Assembly: GCF_004342285.1 (NCBI RefSeq)
Contig: NZ_SMCV01000002.1
Span: 1 to 64,000, forward strand
Reading direction: 5' to 3'
Length of the DNA: 64,000 nucleotides
Source of the DNA: Klebsiella sp. BIGb0138
GTDB lineage: Bacteria; Pseudomonadota; Gammaproteobacteria; Enterobacterales; Enterobacteriaceae
The number at the start of each line of letters is the position of its first letter. Within the stretch, counting starts at the first letter, position 1. Made by a program: the position numbers and the translations under genes. This document shows, piece by piece, positions 1-8,639 of the stretch. The notes under the pieces were generated by a model. It ran no database searches, was not told the origin of the DNA, and saw nothing but the letters and a program-made list of their open reading frames with translations.

Positions 1-84
1 TGCACTGGGATATCGCTCACCACGGGAATATATACGCAGGAAGTTATCGCAACCGTAAGAGAGCAAAAACGTCTGGATATATAG
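1..84 (+). CDS. Possible 3' end of a gene cut by the window edge
   Basis: Frame 1 is open from the first base to a TAG at 82-84 and would give a 27-residue tail ending in REQKRLDI. The composition looks protein-like, with alternating hydrophobic and charged residues, but it is too short to assign to a family. The bases after it hold the first copy of the intergenic repeat and no gene up to the stop of the hydrolase on the other strand. The call depends on sequence to the left of the window. Confidence 0.25.
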   Translation, partial: CTGISLTTGIYTQEVIATVREQKRLDI

Positions 85-130
85 GGTCAAATCCATCAGG
101 TGACTCACATTGACCACGCCACAATGTGCG

Positions 131-201
131 CAATGTCCGCTTCTGGCACGAAGCGGGCAAGGTAACAGAGCTGAAGGTCCGCAGTGAGCAAGGAGCAGAC
201 G
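131..201 (+). repeat. Diverged intergenic repeat, copy A
   Basis: This copy has the core GTCCGCTTCTGGCACGAAGC, a variable spacer, then AAGGTCCGCAGTGAGCAAGGAGCAGAC. The two halves are imperfect inverted or echoing versions of a CCGCTT/AAGCGG motif. Related copies lie at 1346-1422, 2188-2253 and 3322-3396, all in gaps between genes. Confidence 0.6.
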
Positions 202-274
202 AATGCTTTAAAGCATGCTGAACTATTTAAAAGTAAATCGTTTTTTAGGCACGGTATCGGGACCAGAGCAGCTG

Positions 275-1258
275 TTATTTTTCGGGAGAATTTGGGTTGT
301 GGATCAGGAAATGCTCAATCGAGTCGATTAAACCGGGTGCTAAGGGTCTCGCTGGTTCAGCGTATGAAGCAATATTCACCTTGCGATCGTCCGAAATCAC
401 CTCTTTCATAACATGGTTCATATTGGGCAGTATAACCAGGGACGCTTGGGGATTCGCTGCCTTAAGCAGTCTTGCATCCGTTTCTTCCACCTGGAGATCG
501 CGTTGCCCTTGTAGCACTAACACGGGTTTGGAAATGGTCGAAATGAGCTGACCTGGATTATATGAAAACGCATTGATCAAAAATCCCTGAACCGCAGGAT
601 TAAAGAGATTTTGCAGTGCTGGATGCATATTTGTAATATCGACCCGCCTCCGATGCTCCAGAGCATCAATTATCGGCAGTGCTTGCTTTAATAACATTTC
701 GTTTTCCGAATTAGCGTTAAGTTGCCCCCTCAACACCTCGCCCATCGGCCTCCCGGGCGTTGCGATAAGAACCACGCCGCACACATCCTCTTCTTGAGCC
801 GAGGCAAGTGCGACTACGCCTCCTTCGCTGTGCCCTAAAACCCAAATACAAGGGGTGTGCATCTGACGCCTAAGCACTTTTACCCAGGATCGAACGTCGT
901 CAACATAGTCAGCAATCGTCACCGCATTGGCATCCTCTACGGCCATTGCGCTAGCGAACATTCCACGTTTGTCGATACGAAGCGTTGCAAAGCCTTTTGC
1001 AGCCAGGCCTTCAGCAAGAAGTCGGTAAGGCGATGCATTCACACCAAGCGGGTTGTTTCCATCCCGATCGGTCGGCCCTGAGCCAGGAACGATAAGAACA
1101 ACGGCGGTTGGTTTTGGATTTGGGGTGAGTAACATACCTTTCAAAGGACCTTTTGGCCCAGCGGCATCCAGGACAGTTTCGGAAAAGGTCACCGGCACTG
1201 CCGCCAGACTCACAAATGGGCAAGCGCTCAAAATGGCAATGGAGGCGGTAATATTCAT
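275..1258 (-). CDS. Exported alpha/beta hydrolase
   Basis: This is a serine hydrolase of the alpha/beta fold, probably secreted to the periplasm; its substrate is unknown. The N terminus (MNITASIAILSACPFVSLAA) looks like a Sec signal peptide. An oxyanion-region VPGSGPTDRDGN motif comes before the nucleophile elbow GHSEGG (GxSxG), and NMNH near the C terminus probably holds the catalytic histidine. I chose the ATG at 1258 because CAGGAA sits about 8 bases upstream and the signal peptide then starts cleanly; a start 12 codons further upstream is open but has no such support. Length is 327 residues, normal for the family. It is monocistronic, with a repeat copy on each side, as expected for an accessory gene. 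Confidence 0.75.
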   Translation of the reverse strand: MNITASIAILSACPFVSLAAVPVTFSETVLDAAGPKGPLKGMLLTPNPKPTAVVLIVPGSGPTDRDGNNPLGVNASPYRLLAEGLAAKGFATLRIDKRGMFASAMAVEDANAVTIADYVDDVRSWVKVLRRQMHTPCIWVLGHSEGGVVALASAQEEDVCGVVLIATPGRPMGEVLRGQLNANSENEMLLKQALPIIDALEHRRRVDITNMHPALQNLFNPAVQGFLINAFSYNPGQLISTISKPVLVLQGQRDLQVEETDARLLKAANPQASLVILPNMNHVMKEVISDDRKVNIASYAEPARPLAPGLIDSIEHFLIHNPNSPEK

Positions 1259-1345
1259 CGGTGATGTTCCTGTAAAACACAGCGTGTCCGTCAATTTATA
1301 TTATAAATATGACCTGCTCTCCATTGATTAATACATCAGTGGCAT

Positions 1346-1422
1346 TAGCAACGTCCGCTAATGCCACGGAGCGGACAGGTGTGTGGCGCTGAGGGCCAGC
1401 TATGAGCGAGGTGCAGAAGTTA
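1346..1422 (+). repeat. Diverged intergenic repeat, copy B
   Basis: AACGTCCGCTAATGCCACGG, then AGCGGACAG, then a spacer and CTATGAGCGAGGTGCAGAAG. It has the same layout as copies A and D but is more degraded in the left half. It lies between the hydrolase and glutathione peroxidase genes. Confidence 0.5.
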
Positions 1423-1484
1423 TCCCGCGGATAATAAGTTTTTCGCAAGCGCTGAAAAAGTGACTGGTTCGGATGACGAAACAC

Positions 1485-1967
1485 TTAGATTTCAAGTGCA
1501 GCAAGGATTGTGGCTTCCATTTTCTCCGGGGTGGTGAACGGTGCAAAACGCTTGAGCGGTTTACCGTCGCGTCCAATCAGAAATTTAGTGAAGTTCCACT
1601 TGATCCGCCCCCCCAGCACGCCGGGCAATGCGTTTTTTAGATAACGAAACACCGGGTGCGCGGCGGTACCGTTGACCTCTACTTTCTCGAACATCGGAAA
1701 GCTCACACCGTAGTTAATGTGACATGTCTGCGCGATTTCGTCGGCACCGCCAGGTTCTTGTTTACCGAACTGGTTACAGGGAAAACCAAGCACCACTAAA
1801 CCCTGGGCGGCGTATTTCTTGTAGAGCGCTTCAAGGCCGCCATATTGTGGTGTGAATCCACAATGGCTAGCGGTATTAACTACCAGAGTCACCTTACCAG
1901 CGTAGTCAGCCATAGAAATAACCTGGCCGCCCAGACTGGTGGCTGTCAGTTGATGAAAGGTGGTCAT
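1485..1967 (-). CDS. Glutathione peroxidase family protein (Cys type)
   Basis: Thiol-dependent peroxidase that reduces hydrogen peroxide or organic hydroperoxides in the cytoplasm; many bacterial members use thioredoxin rather than glutathione. The protein is 160 residues. The peroxidatic Cys36 sits in NTASHCGFTPQY, followed by the family motifs LGFPCNQF (about 60-67) and WNFTKFLIGRDG near the C terminus. A cysteine replaces the selenocysteine of animal enzymes. The start at 1967 is preceded by GAGGAT at good spacing; an extension of 25 codons upstream is open but does not resemble the family. It is shorter than E. coli BtuE (183 residues) and lacks an insertion before WNF, so it belongs to the smaller Gpx subgroup. 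Confidence 0.9.
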   Translation of the reverse strand: MTTFHQLTATSLGGQVISMADYAGKVTLVVNTASHCGFTPQYGGLEALYKKYAAQGLVVLGFPCNQFGKQEPGGADEIAQTCHINYGVSFPMFEKVEVNGTAAHPVFRYLKNALPGVLGGRIKWNFTKFLIGRDGKPLKRFAPFTTPEKMEATILAALEI

Positions 1968-2187
1968 ATCGGAATCCTCAAAGCAGAACCAGTTCGACGT
2001 CGACATTGCCACATAGCGCATTGCTGCCAGGGCACCGATCATGGGGAGTAGATCCTGGCCCTGATGACGTGGCAGGTCTGGAATCGTGTGCGATACATCT
2101 TTGCAAAGTCGGACGAAAAGAACAACAAACAGGCGACTTTTTGGCCTGCTCTTCGTTGATTAACACACCATACTATTAGTTGGGTTC

Positions 2188-2253
2188 ATTTTGGCACGAA
2201 ACCAAACATCATGTCATCATCGGACTGCCATGAGCGAAAAGCAGAAGTTGGCA
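2188..2253 (+). repeat. Diverged intergenic repeat, copy C
   Basis: TTTTGGCACGAAACC, a spacer, then CATGAGCGAAAAGCAGAAG. This is the most decayed of the four copies; the left CCGCTT is lost but the right half matches copies B and D. Confidence 0.4.
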
Positions 2254-2348
2254 CTTATCACACAAATCAGGGTCAATTATCCAATGGGCGTTGTTCCAGA
2301 ACCGTACTGGTTACTTAGTTCCAGATGTTTCGGGATTAGGGGCTTACC

Positions 2349-2599
2349 ATGGGGAGCAACCAGTTTTTCTCACTGCTTCGTTCTTTTGTTCATCTTGACC
2401 CGATACAACTTGAGCGTGCTCAGGAACACCTTCGTCACCACCTCCGGCGTGGTCAGCGGTGGATGGACAAACCAAAGTGACGATACATCTGTTTTTTCCG
2501 GATGCGGGAGCACGCAAGATGGCGCTGGTGAAAATTGGTGAGACTGAAGACGGGAACCAAACCCTGGCGCGCCTCGCAGCTTATGCAATCAAAACTTAA
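2349..2599 (+). pseudogene. Possible gene remnant(s) before the RibD-like gene
   Basis: Two short overlapping frames here have protein-like composition. One runs from ATG 2349 to TGA 2480 (43 residues, with a charged helical stretch LDPIQLERAQEHLRHHLRRG). The other is open from 2414 and ends at TAA 2597-2599 with VTIHLFFPDAGARKMALVKIG. Neither has a clear ribosome binding site and neither is recognised. They could be pieces of one or two decayed genes. The rest of the 570-base gap between the peroxidase and the RibD-like gene holds only repeat copy C. Confidence 0.25.
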
Positions 2600-2613
2600 T
2601 CAAAGAGAAAATC

Positions 2614-3198
2614 ATGAGAAAAATAGTTTCCTTTGTCCATGTGTCGCTGGATGGTTTTGTCGCTTCTACCGCCGAGGGCCCGGCAGGTCTGGCCTGGATA
2701 AACATAAGCCCCGACTTGTTTGAATACGTGGAGCAGCGGATTCAGCAGACCGACACCGCCTTATATGGGCGTACCACCTACCAGATGATGGAGTCGTACT
2801 GGCCAACTGCTGCCGATAAGCCTGACGCCAGCCCGCATGACCATGCGCATTCGCGTTGGTATAAATCTGCCCATAAAGTGGTGTTGTCGAAAACCCTGTT
2901 GGAAAAAAATCACCCTAATACGCAAATTATCAGTAACAATTTAAGCGACGAAATCAGCAAGCTCAAGCATAACGCGGGCAGCGAAATCTTAATGTTTGGC
3001 AGTCCCTCAGCTACTCACGCGCTAATGGCGGAAAACCTTATCGATGAGTATTGGCTATTCGTCAATCCGATTCTGCTGGGGCAAGGCATTCCCTTGTTCA
3101 AAAACATAAAAGACAGAACCTCACTCATGCTGGTGAATAGTAAAGTTTTCCCGTCGGGCGTAGTGTGCCTGCGATACGAGGTGAAACGAAATCAATAA
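2614..3198 (+). CDS. Dihydrofolate reductase / RibD C-terminal family protein
   Basis: A 194-residue stand-alone protein of the RibD_C (DHFR-like) fold, usually an NAD(P)H-dependent reductase of unknown substrate (YyaP/YwjB group). The start MRKIVSFVHVSLDGFVA is the typical first strand with the SLDGFVA motif. YGRTTYQMM at about 50 and the later block EILMFGSPSATHALMAENLIDEYW followed by PILLGQG are the usual cofactor and dimer regions. AAAGAGAAAATC precedes the ATG. It stands alone between possible gene remnants and repeat copy D. The family assignment is firm; the substrate cannot be read from the sequence. Confidence 0.85.
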   Translation: MRKIVSFVHVSLDGFVASTAEGPAGLAWINISPDLFEYVEQRIQQTDTALYGRTTYQMMESYWPTAADKPDASPHDHAHSRWYKSAHKVVLSKTLLEKNHPNTQIISNNLSDEISKLKHNAGSEILMFGSPSATHALMAENLIDEYWLFVNPILLGQGIPLFKNIKDRTSLMLVNSKVFPSGVVCLRYEVKRNQ

Positions 3199-3321
3199 TG
3201 CAAGGTTCTGATAGTTCTGCAAGAGGAAAAAACCTCCGAACGGCTGCATTTCTGCGAATGAGTGGCCAATCGATGTTTTGCGGTATGTGATCTAACCTAA
3301 TTGACAGGAGCATCTAAGGGT

Positions 3322-3396
3322 CAGCAATGTCCGCTTCTGGCACGAAACGGACATGTAACCTGAGCCTAAGGTCCGCCATGAGCGAGAAGCGGGCAT
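3322..3396 (+). repeat. Diverged intergenic repeat, copy D
   Basis: CAATGTCCGCTTCTGGCACG then AAACGGACATG, a spacer, AAGGTCCGCCATGAGCGAGAAGCGGGCAT. It is the best-preserved copy, with inverted GTCCGCTT/AAnCGGAC arms around TCTGGCACG. I see no gene in the rest of the gap from 3199 to 3677. Confidence 0.6.
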
Positions 3397-3677
3397 TCAG
3401 CGTGAAGCCCCTTCCCCACTTCGATACGCTGTATATAAGGGGGCCGTTTAGCCACTCCTTGTGATAATGGCTCTGTGCATAGAGAACATCAATACAGCAC
3501 CTTGTTACGCCCGCTCCTGACACAAACTATACACATACCGATATGTTTTCTGCTCCGTCTCTGGGTCAAAGCAAATCATGCACTCTCCCCTGACATGCTC
3601 TTCTCCGCGCTACGCATCCCTGCCGGAGCCAGGAGCCGGGGATCCACGTCATCGGCAATCCACGGCTCAATGCGTTG

Positions 3678-4732
3678 TCAGGGGATAATGCGCGCGGCTC
3701 TCAGCTGCATGAACAGGCTGAAAAACATCTCGTCGGTTGCCTGCATACGCGTGAAGCCCGCCCGGCGCAGCTTGCTGCCATCGCCAAACATGTCGTAATT
3801 CCAGCCAAACACGAAATCGGCAAACTGCCCGTCGTTCAGCTGTAAAATATCCGCTTCCACCAGCCGCTGCCCGGCAAGTTCGCGCCATACCTCACGATAG
3901 TCCTTAAACAACTGGTGAAATGACAGCCTGACCGGCGGTGCGGATTCCAACGCAAACCAGCGCGCGATACGCGGCCACAGCTCGCTCCAGCGCCAGACGT
4001 CCCCATTATTCACGTTGAAAGCCTGATTCTCTGCCATCGGCGAGGTCGCTGCCCACAGCGTCGCCTCCGCCAGCAATCCGGCATCAGTATGATCAACGAT
4101 GCTGTGCCAGGTGTGTTCCGAACCGGGAAAGCGCAGAGGTAAATCCTGAGCCTTACACAGCGAGGCATACAGGGCGATGCTGAGGGCGAGATTCATGGCG
4201 TTGCCAGGCACAGCGCTGCCCACCACGCCCGGCCTGATGGCATTCCAGCGCCACCTTTCCCACGCTGAAAATGGCTGAGCCAGGTGAGCTGTGCGGCGTT
4301 AAATTCTGCGCCGGGTACGCCGGGATCGCTTTCACGCGCCGGGGTTTTGAACGGACCAAGATGCGCGCCATAGACTTTGTATCCCTGCATCAGGCTTACC
4401 GTCTGTAGCGGCGCGGTTTGCTCAACGTTACTGACCAGGTTACGCAGCATGGTGACGTTCGGCTCAACCATGTCTGTCCAGTTCGCGGCGTTCACCCAGG
4501 CGCTGTAAAAAATATGGCTGATGCCGTTAAGGGGTTGCAATATCTGCGCGCTCTGCCGCTCATCCAGTAAATCGACGTTGACTATCGGAATGTTTGCCGG
4601 GTGGAATAGTGCATGGCGACTCAGGCCGATCACCTCCCACTCATTGTCCAGCAGCGTGTTAACCAGCTGCCTGCCGACAATACCGCTGGCGCCGGCGACC
4701 AGCGCGACTCTCTGTTGCTGCGTCTTGTTCAT
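3678..4732 (-). pseudogene. Frameshifted SDR oxidoreductase (NAD-dependent epimerase family)
   Basis: The 5' part (ATG 4732, GGAGAA upstream) encodes a Rossmann-fold start MNKTQQQRVALVAGASGIVG with the GxxGxxG nucleotide-binding motif, and MQGYKVYGAHLG in the active-site region with YxxxK-like residues. Near 4253-4256 the frame breaks: the first frame continues into a nonsense tail ending at 4193, while the family sequence WRWNAIRPGVVGSAVPGNAM resumes in another frame and runs to the stop at 3678. Loss of a single base in a GGGAAAG-TGG context explains it. Together the pieces would give about 350 residues, the normal length for the progesterone-5-beta-reductase-like SDR group. It is divergent from a LysR gene that probably controls it. 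Confidence 0.8.
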
Positions 4733-4829
4733 GGTATTTCTCCAGATAAGGTGACAGACACAGTGTGATATATTATTTTTTTCACACATATCCCATGAAA
4801 CTGATGGCACTTATAAGCAGAATCATTAA

Positions 4830-5750
4830 ATGAATAATAAGCTCAATGCCATTGCCACCTTTTTACGCGTCGCAGAAGCCGGCTCCTTTTCTGCGGCCGC
4901 CCGCCAGAGCGGTATGAAGCAATCGGCCGTCAGTCAGCAGATAGCCGCCCTTGAGGAGGAACTCGGGGTGGTATTGCTGCACCGTACAACGCGGGTGATG
5001 GCGCTGACTGAGCAGGGAGAAAGCTACCGGCGCGATATGCAGCTTTTGCTGGAAGCCATGCGGGAAGCAGAAAGGCGCCTGAACCCTGCCGAGCGCCAAT
5101 TTCAGGGCAGGGTCCATGTGCAGCTGCCGAGCGGTCTGGGCCAGCGCTTTTTGCCACATCTGCTCGAACTGCAGAAAATGAATCCAGGATTGCACCTGAT
5201 GCTTTCACTTGATGACCGTATCGCCGAGCTTGTCCCTGAAGGGGTCGATGTCGCGCTGCGGCTGGGCAATGAGCCTCCGCCAACCCATGCGGCGCGCGTG
5301 CTGGCGCGTATTGAAACGAGGCTCTTTGCCGCCCCCGGTTTTACGCCGGTTCATTCCGTGAGCGAGCTGGCTGCGCATCCGCACGTGCGTTTCAGCGGCA
5401 TCGCGCTGGAAGCGCCGCTACGGTTAGTCTCTGCTAATGACACTCTCGACGTGAAAGTGAAGACCGTTTTCCGGGCCAACACCAGTGAAGCGCTGTTACA
5501 GGCGCTAGAGGCAGGCATCGGTATCGGTGGCATGCAGCTACCGCTCGCGGTCAAAGCTTTGCAGGCCGGTAGGTTGGTTCCGGTATTACCCGCCTACCGC
5601 TTACCTGACCGCTTCCTCTATGCCGTCTATCCCGATGCCCGCTTTATCCCCCAGAGGGTCAGGAGCATCGTCAGCGTGATCGAGCAACTGCTGCCTGAAA
5701 TCACAGGGAATATCTGTGTTCAGGATGCGGAAAAAGGAGCAAGCTGGTAA
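4830..5750 (+). CDS. LysR-family transcriptional regulator
   Basis: A 306-residue LysR-type regulator. The winged helix-turn-helix covers residues 1-60 (AIATFLRVAEAGSFSAAARQ, then SAVSQQIAALEEELGVVLLHRTT), followed by the linker helix and a periplasmic-binding-protein-like effector domain from about residue 90. The domain belongs to the CrgA-like subgroup judging by the LPSGLGQRFLPHLL start. It is divergent from the broken SDR gene, 97 bases away, the usual layout for a LysR protein and its target. If the SDR is really inactive, the regulator may have lost its local target. Its 3' end overlaps the convergent DUF1294 gene by 31 bases. Confidence 0.9.
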   Translation: MNNKLNAIATFLRVAEAGSFSAAARQSGMKQSAVSQQIAALEEELGVVLLHRTTRVMALTEQGESYRRDMQLLLEAMREAERRLNPAERQFQGRVHVQLPSGLGQRFLPHLLELQKMNPGLHLMLSLDDRIAELVPEGVDVALRLGNEPPPTHAARVLARIETRLFAAPGFTPVHSVSELAAHPHVRFSGIALEAPLRLVSANDTLDVKVKTVFRANTSEALLQALEAGIGIGGMQLPLAVKALQAGRLVPVLPAYRLPDRFLYAVYPDARFIPQRVRSIVSVIEQLLPEITGNICVQDAEKGASW

Positions 5751-6064
5751 ACCGCCACCATCGCCGCGATATTCAATAACACACTGACAATAAAGTATGT
5801 TTTAAATGGCTGCTTTTGCGTTTTATGGCGAAAGAGCTGTTGACCCGCAATCGCGCCGGCCCACCCACCGACCACCCCAAACAGCAGCAAGGTGGATTCT
5901 GGCACTCTGCGCCAGGCCTTACGCGCCGCCATTTTATCCACCCCGTAAATCGCCAGCGTCAGTACGTTGGCGAGCAGGAGCCACATAGCCACGGGATGAG
6001 ACGTCAAAATACTCCCGATCGCCGCGCAGGCCAGAAGCAAATAACAACAGCGATTGAGATTCAT
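5720..6064 (-). CDS. DUF1294 small membrane protein
   Basis: About 114 residues if started at ATG 6064; the frame is open to 6115. It is strongly hydrophobic, with segments at the N terminus, the central LLLANVLTLAIYGVDKMAA and a C-terminal FIVSVLLNIAAMVAVYQL. The block YGVDKMAARKAWRRVPESTLLL followed by GGWAGAIAGQQLFRHKTQKQPF is the signature of DUF1294, a family of inner-membrane proteins with no known function, sometimes fused to a cold-shock domain; no such domain is present here. No strong ribosome site precedes the start, so the exact start is uncertain. The last 31 bases overlap the end of the LysR gene on the opposite strand. Confidence 0.8.
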   Translation of the reverse strand: MNLNRCCYLLLACAAIGSILTSHPVAMWLLLANVLTLAIYGVDKMAARKAWRRVPESTLLLFGVVGGWAGAIAGQQLFRHKTQKQPFKTYFIVSVLLNIAAMVAVYQLAPFSAS

Positions 6065-6293
6065 ACCATTAGCCACAGCCGTTATCAGAAAACGTAGAAG
6101 CCGAATTATACGCAATACAGGCAGCCAGAAGAAACCGCTGTACGGGCGCCACAGAAAAGACGGGCATGATTATGACCTGCTACTGCCCCCGGATAATAGG
6201 CTTAGCTGGGGATACTGACTCGAACATTACGGTGTCTGCGTCTACGGAGAAGAGCGGTGAGTTAACCCCCTGCCCGCTTTAGCATTTCCGCAT

Positions 6294-7226
6294 TCACCGC
6301 CCTGACCTGACCTCTGTCGCCAGCGTACGCAGTTTCGCCTTCAGCCAGTTCGTCGCGCCTCGCTGGCCGCTCCGTTGATGTGAATAGATCTTCACTTCAA
6401 ACGGAGGGATCGCGAACGGCAATGAAAAAATCTTGATCTTCGTTGCCACAATCAGCTTCTCAGCGGCAAAACGAGGAATCGCCATCAGCAGGTCGCTTTC
6501 CGCAACAATAAACGGCGCGCTGAGCATTGACGGCGTTTTGATCGCTATCTGCCGTGTATACCCCATCTGTTCAAGCTGTAAATCCAGCACTCCCTGCTTC
6601 TCATTCCAGGGCGTCACCACGAGGTGCCGCGCGGCAAGATAATCCTCCAGCGTCAGCTGCGTTCGGCGGGTATTGCTGATGGCGACATACTCATCTTCAA
6701 ACCAGCCGATCTCATCCAGTTCCGGATGCCGGATATCATCCAACGTGCTGAATCCCAGCGCCAGATCCACTTCGCCCGCCAGCAGTTCCGTCAGCGCCGG
6801 GCTGTGCGGCAAATAGCGTAACTCAAAGCGCAAGCCGGGCGCTTCGTGCTGCAGTTTGTGCATCAGCGCAGGGAAAATACAAAACGCGGTGAAATCCGTA
6901 ATGGCAATCTGTACACGCTCCGTACTACCGGCGGCTGCAAACTCCGGCTGCGGTGCCAGCTCCTGATTGAGCAATTTCAGCGCCGAAGCAATAGAAGGCG
7001 CGAGCTGTGCGGCATACACGCTCGGGGACATCCGGTGGCCTTCCCGGAAAAATAACGGGTCATTGAGAGTGATACGCAGCCGGGACAGCGCATGGCTCAG
7101 CGCCGATGTGCTCATCGCCAGTTCATCCGCCGCCAGACGAACGGAACGGTGACGATAAATCGCGTCAAAAGCAGGCAGCAGGTTTAAATCAAGGCGCCTC
7201 AGCGCCGGATGCATAATATTCATCAT
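6294..7226 (-). CDS. LysR-family transcriptional regulator (NodD/LeuO-like subgroup)
   Basis: A 310-residue LysR-type regulator. LRRLDLNLLPAFDAIYRHRS at the N terminus and SALSHALSRLRITLNDPLFFREGHRM form the winged helix-turn-helix typical of the NodD/NahR/LeuO group. The effector-binding domain follows from about residue 95. It is divergent from the GNAT acetyltransferase gene, with 92 bases between starts, and may control it; the evidence is position only. Three ATGs lie close together at the start (7226, 7223, 7214) and none has a good Shine-Dalgarno. An AGGAG further upstream instead fits a short overlapping frame beginning at 7239. Confidence 0.88.
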   Translation of the reverse strand: MMNIMHPALRRLDLNLLPAFDAIYRHRSVRLAADELAMSTSALSHALSRLRITLNDPLFFREGHRMSPSVYAAQLAPSIASALKLLNQELAPQPEFAAAGSTERVQIAITDFTAFCIFPALMHKLQHEAPGLRFELRYLPHSPALTELLAGEVDLALGFSTLDDIRHPELDEIGWFEDEYVAISNTRRTQLTLEDYLAARHLVVTPWNEKQGVLDLQLEQMGYTRQIAIKTPSMLSAPFIVAESDLLMAIPRFAAEKLIVATKIKIFSLPFAIPPFEVKIYSHQRSGQRGATNWLKAKLRTLATEVRSGR

Positions 7227-7318
7227 TTGGTGATTTCATTGCACTTAATTCTCCTGACAATAACCCTTATGCTTAGCCCCATCAATGTCGACACCATGCA
7301 GAAATAACAGGAAAACCA

Positions 7319-7795
7319 ATGAGTATCACAATTCGCCAGGCCCGCCCGGAAGATGCAACGGCAATTTACGATATGATCTATGAGCTGGCGGTGTATGAAA
7401 AAGCGCCGGAAGAAGTGGTCACCACGCCGGATGAGATCCGCGAAACGCTCTTTGGCGCCGGCAGTAAAACCGAAGCGTTGATCTGTGAGATGGCAGGCCA
7501 GACCGTAGGGTATGCCGTTTTCTTCACCAGCTACTCCACCTGGCTGGGGCGTAACGGTATTTATATGGAAGATTTATACATTTCCCCCGATTATCGCGGC
7601 AAAGGCGCGGGAAGAGCGTTGCTGAAAAATATCGCGCAATGCGCAGTAAAACGGCAGTGCGGCCGTCTTGAATGGAGTGTGCTGGACTGGAACCAGCCCG
7701 CCATTGATTTTTACCTGAGCATTGGCGCACTGCCACAGTCTGAATGGGTACGCTATCGTCTGGATGGCGAAGCGCTGCTGAAATTTGCCGAATAA
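7319..7795 (+). CDS. GNAT-family N-acetyltransferase (SSAT-like)
   Basis: A 158-residue acetyl-CoA-dependent N-acetyltransferase. The first strand ITIRQARPEDATAIYDMI, the central MEDLYISPDYRGKGAGRALL (motif A, acetyl-CoA pyrophosphate binding RGKGAG) and the C-terminal LDWNQPAIDFYLSIGA (motif B) are complete. The EDLYI and NQPAIDFYxxxGA patterns place it near spermidine/spermine or thialysine acetyltransferases, so a small amine is a likely substrate, although this is inference. AGGAAAACCA precedes the ATG. It is monocistronic, followed by a strong terminator, and divergent from a LysR gene. Confidence 0.88.
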   Translation: MSITIRQARPEDATAIYDMIYELAVYEKAPEEVVTTPDEIRETLFGAGSKTEALICEMAGQTVGYAVFFTSYSTWLGRNGIYMEDLYISPDYRGKGAGRALLKNIAQCAVKRQCGRLEWSVLDWNQPAIDFYLSIGALPQSEWVRYRLDGEALLKFAE

Positions 7796-7813
7796 AAGCC
7801 TCTTGATATTGCG

Positions 7814-7840
7814 CCCCCCGCTGAAGCGGGGGGTTTCCTT
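7814..7840 (+). terminator. Rho-independent terminator after the GNAT gene
   Basis: Perfect 8-bp stem CCCCCCGC/GCGGGGGG with a TGAA tetraloop, followed by TTTCCTTTT. Confidence 0.9.
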
Positions 7841-7961
7841 TTCTGCAATTCCTCACTGCCATTAAAAATGCAGTCTCAGTGATTACTGCATGCAATAATC
7901 GGGCGACGTATATTCTGGTTAGTTTAAAGCGCCAATGACCCCTTCCGGCACCAGGCGCCCT

Positions 7962-8399
7962 TCAGCTGTTCAACGACATAGGTTTACTGCCACCCGGAGG
8001 TAAGCCAAACAATTTACGAACCCGGTTAAGAAACGCACCATAAGGGCGTCCGAGAAAGAGCATCATCAAGGCGGCACCGAGAGTGCCTCGGAGCAGGCCG
8101 CTCCCCGAAGCGCCGCTGAAAGCAATGATCGCGGCATAGACAGGCACCTGGAAACTGACAAGGGCTACACTGTCCCATAGCAACTGAGACATTCGCCCCT
8201 GGCCGGCACGCTTCATTATCCAATCCCGCCATATGCCGTATGGCCTGGCTACCGGAATCATCAGGGCCGCTCCCAACAGGCGGGCATGAAAAACCTGCTC
8301 CCACGTCATAGCCGCTATCAGGCGTTCATTAATGATACCCGTTGTCGTGAAAAAGAGGATCAGCGCAACGGTGTCGGCCAAAAATGCCCTCCTGCGCAT
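7962..8399 (-). CDS. L-alanine exporter AlaE-like membrane protein
   Basis: About 145 residues from ATG 8399, chosen because AGGAGCAGACC precedes it. The pattern ADTVALILFFTTTGIINE at the N terminus, TWEQVFHARLLGAALMIPVARPYGIWRDWIMK in the middle and GRPYGAFLNRVRKLFGL at the end repeats the layout of AlaE: four hydrophobic segments and two PYG motifs with charged followers. AlaE exports L-alanine across the inner membrane. Residue identity to E. coli AlaE looks modest from memory, so this is a family member rather than a certain orthologue. It has no operon partner; the gap of more than 700 bases upstream holds the remnants and promoter described separately. Confidence 0.7.
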   Translation of the reverse strand: MRRRAFLADTVALILFFTTTGIINERLIAAMTWEQVFHARLLGAALMIPVARPYGIWRDWIMKRAGQGRMSQLLWDSVALVSFQVPVYAAIIAFSGASGSGLLRGTLGAALMMLFLGRPYGAFLNRVRKLFGLPPGGSKPMSLNS

Positions 8400-8639
8400 G
8401 GTCTGCTCCTGACGTTGAGGCAAATTACATTTCCTGTCGTTGTGTGGTGATAAACGCGCCCTCACCTAAAGAGAGACATAAAACTATAGCATACAGGTAT
8501 CCTTCAGGATGCCCATACCGATGGCGCTTACCATGATGCTAACGGCGCTTTATATCCTTATAATGAGCTCGTTTAAAAAGAAAAAATAGCCACGCAGGTC
8601 CGGGGATGTCCGCGGCACTCTTTGGCCTACCGCAGCGTG

